Shown one piece after another: positions 23,703-34,925 of a stretch of 64,000 nt of DNA (its first letter is position 1; each line of letters starts with the position of its first letter). This DNA is from Massospora cicadina (taxonomy: Eukaryota > Entomophthoromycota > Entomophthoromycetes > Entomophthorales > Entomophthoraceae). The stretch spans positions 1 through 64,000 of the forward strand of contig JAKSZP010004204.1 in the NCBI GenBank assembly GCA_022478985.1, written 5' to 3'. The translations under genes were made by a program, and so were the position numbers. The notes below the pieces were generated by a model. That model was not told the origin of the DNA and did not search any database. It saw nothing but the letters and a program-made list of their open reading frames with translations.

Positions 23703-24379
23703 CTATTTCTCCCTGACAGGTCCCTTCTGTGGTTACCTGGTGAAGACATATCTTCACATAAGCAATATAAGCAATAAAAAAGATGAATGCACACTAAAGA
23801 GACCACTATAAGAATCAGGACATGATTGACACAGAGTAGAAAACGCCCCTGCACCTTCTGGATATGAGCTGGTCCTACCATCTGGGGTTTAGCTGAGCTC
23901 AAACCTACCTGGCTGTTATGAACACCATGGACAGTATGAATAACAGATACCTTGAACAATGAGCCTGCCATGGAGAAAGTGAGCTGTAAATTTAAAATGG
24001 ATGTTTGATGTTTAATGGGTTGAACAACAGATTGAACTTATTAAGGATTATGCCAAAGAGACCATTAAATGAGTTATTGTTCATTAACTCAGAAATTACT
24101 AAGCAGCTAATGAAGGACTTTATATGGTTTATGACGCTTTGAATCAGGATACTTTTATTCTAATGCTAGATCAAATCCTGAAAGAGCTCTGTTAAATCTA
24201 CCACTCTATCTCAGAAGAAACCTGTGATAAGTTAGTAGAACTTGGGATTATTTTAGCTAACAAATCAGATGTTACTGAAACTTAATCCAAGAAGACTTTG
24301 AGTTTAATTTTTTGGCTTAGAAAGAACCACTCAATAAGCCAAACAGTGTTGCTGAACCAAATGATTTCTCACCATTTTA

Positions 24380-25048
24380 GTTCCTGACGCTCCTCACTGC
24401 ACTGATGATAAAATGGACAAAGTTGAAGCAGCCATCTCCATTCCTTGACGCCCTTATCAGTTCTCTGTACCAAAGCTCCTCAATTTTCTGGTGATGAAAC
24501 TCAAATCACAAACCGAAAATCCTTGGCGCCATTTTCCTTTCCCTGCGCTGATGTTTTCTGCTGTTTTAATGATGAAACAGCCAACCCAAATGCCTCAGCA
24601 TCCATTTCGTCCCTCTGTGCTAATGCTCCTCATTGTTCCAGCATGAAAATCGGAGCCACTGAAGCCCATCCCATAAATCTCAAATTTAACTGCATGGCTG
24701 CACCAAACCTCCCAAAAGATAGATGAATCATCCAACCCACCTATCTGCCTCGTCGCTCTATTTTCTGATGCTGAGGCCCACAGCTGCTCAATTGGGCCAA
24801 CAAAACTAAATGCTTTGGCACCAAATTTATTTCCCTTGGTCAAGGTAGCTAAAAATCTTGACAAATCACTTAGGTTAGCAAAATTAAGTGCCCTCAAGGT
24901 TAGAGAATACTTTTCCATCATTTTATCTTATATTACACTAGCTTCTAGACCTATACCTAAAGCTAAAATCAGTTATAAGGCCTCCATATCTGTTGTAATT
25001 TCCTTACCAAAGCCCAGCATAACCAAATTAATTTTCTTGAACAGTTAA
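24380..25048 (+). pseudogene. Unrecognised Q protein remnant with Cys-rich tandem repeats
   Basis: Six imperfect coding units of about 72-78 bp start near 24380, 24466, 24544, 24616, 24691 and 24764. Unit landmarks are VPDAPHCTDD, CTKAPQFSGDET, CADVFCCFNDET, CANAPHCSSMK, CMAAPNLPKD and SDAEAHSCS. The pattern is roughly C-x-D/N-A-P-H-C-S-x-D-E/K. The reading is open from 24445 to 24726 and shifts frame before 24764. After the repeats, 24815-25048 encodes a Lys- and Ser-rich tail (VAKNLDKSLRLAKLSALK). I do not recognise the family. A gag-like structural protein is possible because this is the only candidate coding region in Q, but nothing shows it directly. Confidence 0.5.
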
Positions 25049-25924
25049 GCTTAGGGTTGTTCTAACTAATTTACCTCCCCTCAACGAGATCCACTGTAGT
25101 TTAGAGAGTTGCTAAGCCCAGTAGAGCAATTTGGTCCCAGATCCAATTTATGGCCATTTACTAATTTGTCTAGTTCTAAACATTTTATTTATTATACTGA
25201 ATTTATACTAACATCTTAGGCTTCCCACATAACCATAAAAAACCACCTGATCCAACCAATTGGGAGGATAAGATAATTTCTAAATCTAACCAGCCAATTT
25301 TATCCCAATATTAATTTATAAACCTCAACTATATTGGTGGTTGAATCTCAGGACTTGACCTGCAATAGGCCATCACGTGAAATTAAGTCTTTAATTAAAA
25401 ACTAAAATTTCTCACCAATAAAAGTTTAAATCCCCAACGCCTTAAACCCTACTTGTAGTGATCAAATATATTTTGAAATTAACCTTTTTGTTCTAAATAT
25501 TGAGGCTAACTGAACTAATTATTCAGCAATTTTGATTCAGAACATTGTAAATATAACCCACGTTTATATCCAGCAGTTTAATCTGAAACCTAAACAACTG
25601 ATTCACATGTCAATAGTGCCTCAACTGATGGCCAACCCACTTCAATTCAAGCACCGGTAAAATAGGCTAAATATGATCCAGAGAATCATGTTAAATTATC
25701 AACATAACTTAAATCAAAACCCCAAGAGTTTAACTTGTGAATTTTTGGAGCCACATCACCCTGAATGCTAAACCGCCTGATTTGGACCTTGAGACTAACC
25801 TAACTGAGAATTGTGTTTCCATCAAAAAATGGGCTGAAACTATTACACTCCAAGCCAAGTTGGGGGCTGCAAATCCAATCCAGGCGATGCAACTGTACCC
25901 TCAGTTGAGGCTTGAAGTGTACAC

Positions 25925-26508
25925 TGTCAGGCTTTACCACAATGTTAATAAAGCCTTGACTTCAGGTTCCTGAATAATTTTTAAATTACTTCATATTTAT
26001 ATTTAAGCTATATTTATTTAGCAATGTGATGTTGAGGCAAAGGGCTGAACTTACAATTGACTTTAAGTTATTATTTTGCTGATCAATCCTTTGTTGGACC
26101 AAAGGCCCAATGCATTATTGGCTTCAAAGATATATAGCCACAATGAACCCCCATTTACTAAGATGAATAATCACTTGAGGCACTTGAGACAAATTGCCTC
26201 AAAGCCACCTTATAATAGGCTTCAGTGATTCTCCCCTACTCCTGCATAGTCCTATTTTACCTAGCCCAATTAAGGGTATGGGAAAATTATAATAAGACCC
26301 TTTTTACTCTTAAATTAATTTTGTCTATATAAATATTAGTGTTTTTTCTGTTAAAGGGAACAGAGATGTTTCTCAGTGATGATTATTCAAAAAAGTAATT
26401 GCCCTAAAGACCTAATGTCTGCTAGGAGATTCCGCTAGTGCCACTAGCAACTAATAATTTTATAGCCTTCAAAGGAACTGGCCTTCAAATCTAATAAAAA
26501 ATCCAACA
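25925..26508 (+). repeat. Q LTR, right copy
   Basis: 584 bp. Same ends as the left copy; divergence between the two copies is easily visible, so the insertion is old. Followed by the CTTGC duplication. Confidence 0.85.
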
Positions 26509-26734
26509 CTTGCCAAGAGAAGTAGTCTAAACAATATTGGAACACCTCACCTCCACTTTCACCATTCCAAGCAACAAAAAACCCCTCCCTCACTTCTTAG
26601 GATTGACTCTTAAAGTTAGAGCATCACCTTGCAGTCTGTGGCTCATGTTATGGCGTTTAAAGATCTTCGCTTACAGCCCCATTTTCTCTTGGCTCTCTCC
26701 AATCCTAAGGCTATACATATAAAATAAGATAACA

Positions 26735-28067
26735 CTTTTGATACAAGAAAAAATATTCATAAAGTAAAATAGGTTTTAAAATATTATAATTATTGGCTGA
26801 AAAAGGATATTAAACTTTAGGAGTTATTCCCAAAATTGAAATATATATATATATATCTAGAGATGGATAGTTAGCATGAGTTTGGAACAAGCTTATAATG
26901 AATTTAAATGAAATTTTTCAAGAAGATTCAATTTATCAACAACAGTTATAAAGATTTAGGAAGTAGGACTTACAATTTTAGGATTTAAGGGTTAAATTTA
27001 GATTGTTTATCCAATTAATAGAGCTTATATAAAGCTTAAAGTTTAGCCTTATCTGATTAATACCAATTTTATCTCCCTACAAGGGTCTGATAATCTTAGT
27101 ATCAACTCATTAAGTTAGAACTTCATAGTTTACTAAAATTATATCTTATTTACTGTTTATTACTAATCAGTGCTAATATTATAAAAATGGATAACTCAAT
27201 TAAATTACTAAACAAATAAAGCTTTTTTATTACCTGATTCTATCAAGTGTAGTATGATAGTACTTGGTATTTCTGGTATTTTTAGACTTTTCAAACAATA
27301 TTTAAAGAGTTAATGACTAACGCTTAATAAGATGAAATCAAACTGAAGTGCAAAATTTTAAATCCTATCAGACATTTGCCCTCTCAGCTGAAAAATAAGA
27401 ATGTTTTAGGTAAAATTCAACCAAAAAGGGGTAATGTCAGCCATTTGCAATATTCCAAGGTCATTAAGAATGTTTTTAGTAATAATGTTATTAATAATGT
27501 CGATGGAATTAGCCAAAAGACCTTGGCCAATTCACAGTGGAACCCCGTTAATTGTGGAAACACCATTTTGCAATCTTTACGGGCAAAAACCAAAAAATCA
27601 GTTGATTGAATTATTCTGAACAACCAACAAACCTTGGGGTGACTATTGGAAGTCTCTCCCCACTAACCTCCAAGCCCTTCAACCCACCTGCGCAGGTCCC
27701 CCCTTTTGTAGGGCTGGCAGGGGTTTCTCAAGGTGAAGAAAATTTCTAAATGGGCATTGGCTGTAGTACATACAATCATTAACTCATGGGTATGTTCTAG
27801 CCAATTATAATTCCCCTTCTTTCATTCCATTAAGGTAAATTGAATATCTCAAGTTTCCATACGCTATTCTCCAATATTACCTAATTTGAAATTAAGCTAC
27901 ACTATTCCAAACATATCCTCATATTCCCCTCGACCCTCCAAATATTTTAGATACTGAATGGTCGAGTATTAGGGGATCACTTTTTCCTTTTTTCTCATTT
28001 CTACTAAAAGACTCTAAAAACCCTAGTTTTTATATTAGTTTATATTTAATAAAAAAATTTATTCCTT
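26735..28067. other. AT-rich interval; may contain the P1 5' LTR
   Basis: No gene recognised. A dinucleotide run (AT)n lies near 26846. Short overlapping frames at 27376-27623 have no motif. The stretch from about 27640 to 28060 precedes P1 gag and could be its 5' LTR, but no second copy exists to confirm it. Confidence 0.35.
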
Positions 28068-28099
28068 TTGTGGGATCCAGCGTCATTAGCACCAGTGAG

Positions 28100-29251
28100 C
28101 ACCATCCAGCTGGATTCCTACAAAATGGTGCTTACTACATGGGTTCACTGTACACTAAAAGAATCGTCAAAAATGGAGGCTACAACCATGGGTAACCCTC
28201 CCACTTTTCCTCTTCCCATGGAATCCCATTTAGTTGCGCTTAAACGCAACTATCATGCGCTCTTTCCCGCCTTAAAGGAACTTGAGAAGCATCCTATAAC
28301 ACCATTTCTAAAGACAAATACATCCCTTGTGAAGGAAGCATTGTCACAATTTTGTATGTTTATGAAGCTGCTATGCAAGGTACAACTGAAATTCAAAAAG
28401 TACAATACAACCTGCACTGTTTAAGACGCCTAGCGCAAGAGATGATAGTTCCCTACCTGAGCTCTACATTCACTTGGGCAGAGGTGAAGGACGCTATTCT
28501 GGCTGAATTTGGATCAAAGCAGAGTTTACATAGGGAAAAACAGGCGTTTATGCGCTTCAGCATGTATGAGGGTGAATCGCTCATTGCCTTTGCTGAACGA
28601 TTTTACCTTGCTGCGCAAAGGTTATCAACCTCTAACATGCTCACCCTTGATGATGCTATTGCCGCATTATTTAACTGGATTATCTTCCCAGCCCACCTTA
28701 GACAGGCATATCATCTCAGTGAAACGCCATTTCAGAAGTATTCGTGATCTAAAAGAGGCTTTAGTAGATGTTGCTGAATTTTATTCATGTGTAACTCCGG
28801 AAGAAGATAAGATAGATCTTCAGCATTTATCATAGCTGAGCTATAGCCTGTTGAGCAGTTGGGAGTGCGTTCACCTGGGCCTATCCTCCCTACAAAACCT
28901 GCTCCCCTAGTGCAACCTAACAAGGTTATCACTCCTTCTAATAAATCAAAGTTCTGTAAGGTTGTAATAACCATACGGCTGCACCAGCTCACTAAAGCTA
29001 TTATGCCTACCTCTCCAGCTAAGCTGGTACATGTGCACTCTAAGGCTTTCCAATCTTCTGTAACCGTCCCCCCTACCTCCATCATGGCCTTGCCTATTGT
29101 TGCGAATACCCTTGGGGAGGAATCTGAGGTGGGTTATGATGAAGTTGGTTACTACATATTGGGAGCCCCTGCGGAAGTAGAAGTGCCTGATCATTTGAGC
29201 GCTGGAGGAGTAGATGAGTCTACCATACCTGAGGAAACATACCTCAAATAA
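28100..29251 (+). pseudogene. P1 gag
   Basis: Gag forms the retrotransposon particle. Frames 28068-28424, 28352-28747 and 28509-28835 overlap because of frameshifts. They give an N-terminal region with a large aliphatic helical content, then FTWAEVKDAILAEFGSK, EKQAFMRFSMYEGES and IAFAERFYLAAQRL, a Ty3-type capsid pattern also found in M (LVQEFSSNQ, KKQAFMGFLMNKGESPVEFARYF). The final part (28859-29251) is Pro/Val-rich. No intact zinc knuckle is visible, unlike M and G2, possibly lost to frameshift near 28840. Confidence 0.75.
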
Positions 29252-29353
29252 ATTCTAGGGTGTCCAAAAATTATTGACACCGCCAGCAATGGTGACCAAA
29301 TTCTTAGGTGGCTTGATAGCCCTCTCCAGCAGGTTCATCCCCTAAAGTTCATC

Positions 29354-30425
29354 ATGGATAAATACCCTGAGACTGCTAAAAAGCTAACCTCTAACCTTTG
29401 GCTTATGGAGGTCTTAGCTTTGTTACCTAAATTTGGAGAAACGCTTACTAAGATTGAAGTAGCCATTCAAAAAGTCCATATAATGGCCATCCTGGACACG
29501 AGCTCCCCAGTCAATGTGATCTCTACTAAGTTGATTAAGAAGATAAAGCTAGCACCTGACTTGGAATACACGGAAGGATTTGGAACTGCTGGTCCCAACA
29601 ATACCCGTGCTAATGGGCATATTTTTCTCTTCCCATTTGAGTTGGGAATCTTATTTTATCTGCCCCTACTGTGGCTTTAGATAATAACACATATGATATA
29701 CTCATCAGTACACAATTTATGATTGAGTATGAGGGAATAATTAACTTGAAGCAAGGTTACCTCTTGTTGCTCAACTATAAAGTTCCGTTAGTCTTAACCA
29801 ATAAAGAGCCCAGTAAGCACGAATACTCTTGCCTGGTTGAATACCCCTCTCTGCGATACCTTTGTCCTATTCCACTTCTAGGCGACACACAAAGAAATTT
29901 CCTGAATCAGTGGATGCTAAGGAAGGTATCCCCTTCTATGCTGCAGATGAGGTCGTGATTAAGCCTGGTGAACAATGAGTGGTGGACACGAAAGTCACGC
30001 TTCAAATCCCACGCCACTGTCTGTTGCACCTCGTTATTATTGAGGGCGTTAGTCCCTTAGAGCCTAGAGTATTGCCTGGCCTTCTTGACACAGCCTATCA
30101 GAGGCCCATTATGTTAATGTTGAGAAACCTCACCTCCAAGAATATAGTTGTAAAAAAACACCAGGAGATTGGAAGAGGTTTGTTGGTTCCTGTGGAGGAC
30201 GTGGAACAAATTCACTCCATTAATTTCATGCTAGATATGGGCCTACCAATAGATAACCTGGTGTGTACTTTGCCCAATGTCCATATCTCGGATGAGCTAA
30301 CCCCTAATGAGTTGGAAAAAGTTCATACTCTTCTTGATGACTATAGCGATATATTCTCTAGATCTGACAATGATAATGGTCACATGAAGGGCTGGTGCCA
30401 CTCCATAGATGTAGGTGATGTCCAC
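29354..30425 (+). pseudogene. P1 protease and dUTPase-like domain, start of RT
   Basis: A retropepsin at 29354-29750 has active-site AILDTSSPVNVIS (near 29490) where a DTG(S/A) triad is expected, so Gly is replaced, and a downstream TYDILISTQFMIEYEGII flap/C-terminal block. The dUTPase-like domain (29913-30200) reads DAKEGIPFYAADEVVIKPG, VTLQIPRHCLLHL, PGLLDTAYQRPIML, NLTSKNIVVKKHQEIG and GLLVPVED. This follows trimeric dUTPase motif order: N-terminal Asp-Ala block, IPxG(Y), G(V/I)IDxxY, then a GDRIAQL-equivalent. The RSS-type motif 2 is not recognisable. One TGA (29976-29978) sits where Arg would be plausible. The RT lead-in LTPNELEKVHTLLDDYSDIF follows before truncation. Confidence 0.75.
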
Positions 30426-30958
30426 TGTTAACTTTTGGCAGATATGACTTGTTTCCGCCTAATGAGTTGCACCAGGTTTAGCCTACTGAGCAACGGCCAA
30501 ACAATATGGAGATCGTTGGTCCTCCCAAATAAACGTAATAAACTTATATAAAATATGAGGCAATCGCCCCAGCTACGCTACTTTATTTAATTTGATACAA
30601 CCAACAGACCCTCTCTACTTTTCACTATTTACTTACTCCTACTCCCTTCTTCCTTCTTCCTTTCTTTTCTTCTTCTAAAAACCTCCTCGACTTCTCTCTC
30701 CCACTCAATCTTTAACCCTCAGTATTCTTCAACGTTTTTGACACATTTTGCTTAGTCAATCTCCATTTGCTATCAATGTAGAGTTCGTTTGATAATCAAG
30801 GCTTCAATGGAATTTCCTCAATTACCAAACCCTATTTGATTTGATTGATTTACCTCGCATTGCTCTAACCTATTACTCGCCCTTGGAGCTTGCTTCACAT
30901 CTAAATTATGATCCGCCGGAACACTAGCTTATCATCCAGTCATATTGAAATCTTTACA
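30426..30958 (-). repeat. G2 3' LTR
   Basis: Same sequence order as 36024-36556, including a roughly 100-bp pyrimidine-rich tract (about 30610-30715) made of CTT and CTC repeats on the plus strand. The adjacent polypurine tract reads CAAGGGGGTAT on the minus strand. Confidence 0.92.
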
Positions 30959-31021
30959 ATACCCCCTTGACTGGACAATACATGCCTATTGCTTGTGGGG
31001 CTGAAGGAACTTCGCATGTAC

Positions 31022-32170
31022 TCAGTTGATTATCCGACCACCTGCGGGTTCCTTAATGGTGTAGGCGTCAGCCCCAGTCTTCTCAATGGTCTCAAATGGA
31101 CCGCTCCATATACTGGCGAGCTTGTTCCTTCTTCCAAACCCATGTTGGTCATGACACAGGACCAATTTCCCTACCCTGAACTGTAGAAGACTGTTGCATC
31201 TACCTTGGTCAGCTGCATGATCCCAAATCTTCTTGGCAAGACTAGTGGAATATGCCTCAGTTTGGAGTATAATCAGTGTGTCTGTTAAGATAGACAAGTA
31301 GCGGTGGGGTCCAACTCCACTGGTATCCTCCACACAGGAGTAAAGCAATGCAGGCAACGCTGGGTGTCGTCCATAGAGCAGTTGGAATGGACTCTTACTG
31401 GTTGCTGAGTGGTAGCTGATATTGTACATGAAGACAGCAGTGGATAAAAGGGTGCTCCAGTCTGATGGCCGCTCATTTACAAACTTTCATAGAATATTGA
31501 CCAAGATCCCATTGACCCATTCCACCATACCGTTAGATTCAGGGTGGTAGGGGGTAGTTAAGACCCCACGGATTGCCATAAGCTCATTCAACTTGGACAA
31601 TATATGTGATGTGAAATTGGTCCCGTTGTCCATTAGATTAGATTGCAGACAACCATGGCGCTGTATGACACAATCCAGGATGAACTTGGAGGTAGTGACA
31701 GCCCCCAAATCCTTGATAGCCCTTGCTTCCATCCATCTTGTCAAAGAGTCGATGGCTACTATTATATATTTGGAGCGGTTTGAGCCAGTCAGTAGAGGGC
31801 CCACCACGTCTAAAAAAACTGTATGCCATGCAAACTGAGGCTTGACTAGCTGGTAGGTGGTCTTCCGGTGGAATGGTTTCTTTACTTGGCACTAATGGCA
31901 ACAACAAACCGTCTCAAGCACATCGTAGTACATACTCTCCCAATAGTAGCAGAGCTGCAAGAACTCCAGCGTCTTTCTCAACCCTCCGTGACCTACTGCT
32001 CTATGAGCATCCATAATTATTGCAGGCCTGGCAGAGGGTTTTGGGAAACTCAGCATTGATTCCCCAATCCACTTATATAATTCTCCATTGCGCAAGAAGG
32101 TATCCTTCCTAAGCCCATCTAACACTTTGATCACAGGCAGCGGCTCATCATTATATTTGCCCACAATCAT
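31022..32170 (-). pseudogene. G2 integrase
   Basis: N-terminal HHCC region (32170-31892) has GLRKDTFLRNGELYKWI, AHRAVGHGG and the CCCH cluster. The core begins TVFLDVVGP (first Asp) near 31810, then AIDSLTRWMEA, LMDNGTNFTS (second Asp) and YHPESNGMVEWVNG (Glu). A frameshift near 31487 leads to the C-terminal part (31429-31022): YNISYHSATSKSPFQLLYG, FRVGKLVLCHDQHGF and the IWSGPFETIEK GPY/F block. All three catalytic acids are present, but frameshifts split the protein. It stops near the polypurine tract with no chromodomain. Confidence 0.85.
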
Positions 32171-33960
32171 CTTTTTCTACATTATGTCTGCCACATCCGC
32201 TGTAATGGCGACCGTGGGTAATTGGGAAAGATAGTCTGAATTCTAATGCTTTGCCCCTGGACAATGCATGATCTCAAAATCATATGCTTGGCGCTTCAAA
32301 GCCCATTGCGTGAGCTGCCCTTCAGGTTCCCGCAGATTCTGTAGCCAGCGCAAGGAGGCATGATCTGTTACCACTTTGAATTTCACCGTGAAGGTAGACC
32401 TGGAATTGCTTATATGCATAGATTGCTGCTAAACACTCCCACTCAGTCACGGTGTAATTCCGTTCAGGTCCGGTTAAACTGTGGCCTCAACATGCAATGG
32501 GGTGCTCCATAACATCATCATCTTTTTGGGATAACACAGCCCCTACAATGGAAAGTGAAGCGTCCGTTTGCACAATAAACTCTTTTTTGAAATTGGGGTA
32601 TTGCAAAACAGGCGCGCTAGCCAACGCGGTTTGTAATACCTCAAAAGCGGTTTGACATCAATCCGTCCAATTGAAGGTAGCTATTCTTAAGTAGCTCAAA
32701 GAGTGGAGCCCCCATAAAGCTGAAGTTAGGAATGAACCACCGGTAGTAACTGACCATCCCCAAGAACACCTGGAAATCCTGTTTATTGCTTGGCAAGTCA
32801 TCTTGCAGATGGCTTCCACCTTGGCTGGCTGAGGACTAAGCCCTTTGGAGTCTGCCACAAAGCTGAGGTATTCCAACTGTTCCTTGAAAAAGTGGCACTT
32901 TTGGGGCTTAATCTTGATATTAGCGTCAGCAAGGCGGCGGAACACTTGCTCCAGTGTCCAATATGCTCTTTGAACGTCCGCAAAAACACATTGATAGTGT
33001 CAAGGTAGACAAGAACGCAAGACAGCTTTATATCACCCAGAATAGTGTCCATAGCCCGCTGAAATGTAGTGGGGCATTGCACAAACCCTGTGGGATACGT
33101 GTAGGCTGTGACAATCCTTTTGAGGTGATTATAGTGCACTTTTCTTGTTCCGCCACTGGCAACTTGATCTGCCAGTACCCCAATATCAAGTCCATAGCAG
33201 AGAAATACTTGGCCCCACCTAACTGATCTAAAGCATCATCGATTCATAGAAGTGGGTATAAATCTTATTTCATAATGCAGCTAAGCTTCTGGTAATCAAT
33301 TACTACTTGATTAGAGCCATCTTTCTTTTTGACAATTAGCACCAGGGATGCCCAGGGACTCTTTGACGGCTCCAACATTCCCTGTTCCACCAATGTATCT
33401 ATTTCTGCAGATACAACTTCCTTCGCTGCCTTCAAGTGATGGATAGGTCATGACCTGATAGGGGTGGTCTCCCATGTCCACCCAATGCACAATCCCACAA
33501 GCGCAACCCAAGTCATGATCATCAGTTGCAAAAATGCTGTGATACTTCTCGAACAGATCCATCACCCTGTCCTTCTGATCCTCCAATAGACCAGTTAGCG
33601 CCTCCCATGGAATCACAGTCATTACGCTGAAGGTGGTTTTTAAAGGCAAGCTGAGATCTTCCCAAGAACCAAAGTCGTGTATCTGATGGACCTCATCAAG
33701 AGGGATCAGGTGCAGGTAAGCCACCACTTGGTGCCGCTAGACTTTCATCACCTCCTGCTGCAGATTTGCGACCAACACCTTCACTTCCCCCTGCCCTGGT
33801 AACAGTAACCCAGGAGCCACATGAGGTTCAAGCCGCGATTGTTGATAGGGCCCCACAACCTCTCCTTACAGACCTCCCAGTATATCAATTTCAAGCTCTG
33901 TCCCAATTTGACCTGATGCCCAGAAGGGATAGTCAAAGCATTTGCAGCTCATAGCAGAAT
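32170..33960 (-). pseudogene. G2 dUTPase-like linker, RT and RNase H
   Basis: From 33960 downward: FDYPFWASGQIGTELEID, then a degraded GxL-stop-GEVV, then GEVKVLVANL, HQVVAYLHLIPL. This is a diverged dUTPase-fold-like linker. It is followed by EALTGLLEDQ, LFEKYHSIFA and the RT. RT blocks include YPTGFVQCPTTFQRAMD and VLVYLDTINVF, where the catalytic YxDD has become YLDT (about 33010). The thumb (NIKIKPQKCHFFKEQLEYL) shifts frame near 32930. RNase H continues to about 32230 with strong similarity to G3 but several stops. The mutated YxDD shows the RT is catalytically dead. Confidence 0.82.
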
Positions 33961-34192
33961 CCCTTTGTACTCGTAAATCTGGTTTGGAAGCGTTCAGGTC
34001 CTCCTCTTCATCTACCAATATCTTACAGGATCACACCGTTGCTATAGGCGAGATTAATTTGACCAGAGCGGATTAGGTCATCTGGGACTCCGCTGGAAGT
34101 AAAATAGATGGGGATCCGTTGTCCCAGGATACTGATGGTTTCATCCGCTATATTAATTACAGTCCCAAAGTAACGCATAAATGTGGCGCCTA

Positions 34193-34459
34193 TCAACATG
34201 TCATAATGTTATTAGGCAACACCACAGCTGGAGCAGATGCGCCAACTGACCCAAACCTCAAAGGCAATGAGCTATTTGCGCCTTCTGACACAGTACTATG
34301 TGCCCCCGCAGTCCCATACACTACTCTGTGATCCACATCTGGCTTCAGCGGAAGCTTAGCCACAAGCTTGGTGGATATTATATAGACAGGAGCGCCTGTA
34401 TCAATGATCACCTGTATTTTGGTATTCTGTAAAAATATGTCATAATATGTACATTCCAA
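34193..34459 (-). pseudogene. G2 aspartic protease
   Basis: Residues QVIIDTGAPVYIISTKLVAKL (split here as IIDTGAPVYIIS and TKLVAKL) carry an intact DTG-A active site at about 34405, followed by DHRVVYGTAG and a flap-like SLPLRFG. This matches Ty3/gypsy retropepsins and the G3 equivalent. Upstream and downstream reading is interrupted by stops, so it is not expressed as a complete polyprotein. Confidence 0.82.
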
Positions 34460-34925
34460 ATAAGAAGAACCCTTGGTATTTGTTATTTAAACATCCAAGG
34501 GCGATTGATTATCCAGAAAAGCGATCATACCAGCCCCGCCATGAGGATACTCCTGGGCAATCTTTTCTACAGGAATTGTCATCTTCACCCCTCCAGAGCT
34601 GCGACATATGTGGAGGGTTCACCATCGACTGTACCATTCCACTCAAGAATTTGCCAGGTATATGGCTTATGCACATCTTGGCGGAACCCCATGTCTGCAT
34701 TATTGGGGTCTCTCCCTCAGCTTGAGGCCAAAAGGTGGTAAGGGATCTGTTGATATAGTAAATCCTCAGAGTGTGCCCCAGGGCTGACACAAAGTGACTC
34801 ATGGAAAGCATCAGGGACAATTAAATTTGAATCAGTGGAAGCAGAGCATCCTGTCTCTACTCCGCTCGCCCTTTTCCCTGTTCATTTGGGACAATGGATA
34901 CTGCATGGACCTTTGGGTTGGCCTG

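Larger units (their letters stand above)
23107..26508 (+). mobile_element. Q: 3.4-kb LTR element without recognisable pol
   Basis: Two LTRs (23107-23702 and 25925-26508, starting TGTCAGG and ending AACA) flank about 2.2 kb of internal sequence. The 5-bp target duplication CTTGC is exact, so the whole unit inserted as one element. I find no protease, RT, RNase H or integrase motif. The internal region holds a tandem protein repeat (24380-24835) and scattered short frames, so this looks non-autonomous. Orientation is uncertain: the coding repeat favours plus, whereas the purine-rich CAGGGAGAAATAG beside the left LTR would be a polypurine tract on minus. Confidence 0.8.
11276..26734 (+). mobile_element. 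G6: chromovirus host of nested insertions K and Q
   Basis: LTR copies at 11276-12380 and 22250-26734 (the latter split by Q) bracket a plus-strand chromovirus. Its pol is split by K at 14350/20327. Removing K and one copy of the GCGGT duplication restores a continuous RNase H reading. Removing Q and one CTTGC copy restores LTR colinearity. A purine-rich tract (AAAGGAAAGGG) directly before the 3' LTR fits a polypurine tract. The outer 5-bp duplication is not recognisable, so the outer ends may have mutated. Confidence 0.85.
22250..26734 (+). repeat. G6 3' LTR, split by Q
   Basis: The two pieces 22250-23106 and 26514-26734 are colinear with the 5' LTR at 11276-12380 (about 1.08 kb in total). 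The junction is the exact duplication CTTGC (23102-23106 and 26509-26513). Confidence 0.82.
28068..30425 (+). mobile_element. P1: Ty3/gypsy element, gag to start of RT, truncated by G2
   Basis: Plus-strand gag, aspartic protease and dUTPase-like domain, plus the lead-in to RT, are followed abruptly at 30426 by the G2 LTR. The rest of P1 is not found after G2 (36557 onward is SINE sequence), so the right side was lost or rearranged. Gag sequence is related in style to that of M (FARYF/FAERFY blocks). Confidence 0.82.

Noticed and set aside
23639..23971. A 110-codon minus-strand frame with a hydrophobic segment, possible envelope-like protein in Q
   Set aside because: It overlaps the Q LTR end and has no other supporting motif; one hydrophobic stretch is expected in T-rich DNA.
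30610..30720. CT-rich run as an independent microsatellite
   Set aside because: The same tract is present in both LTRs of G2, so it is part of the element.
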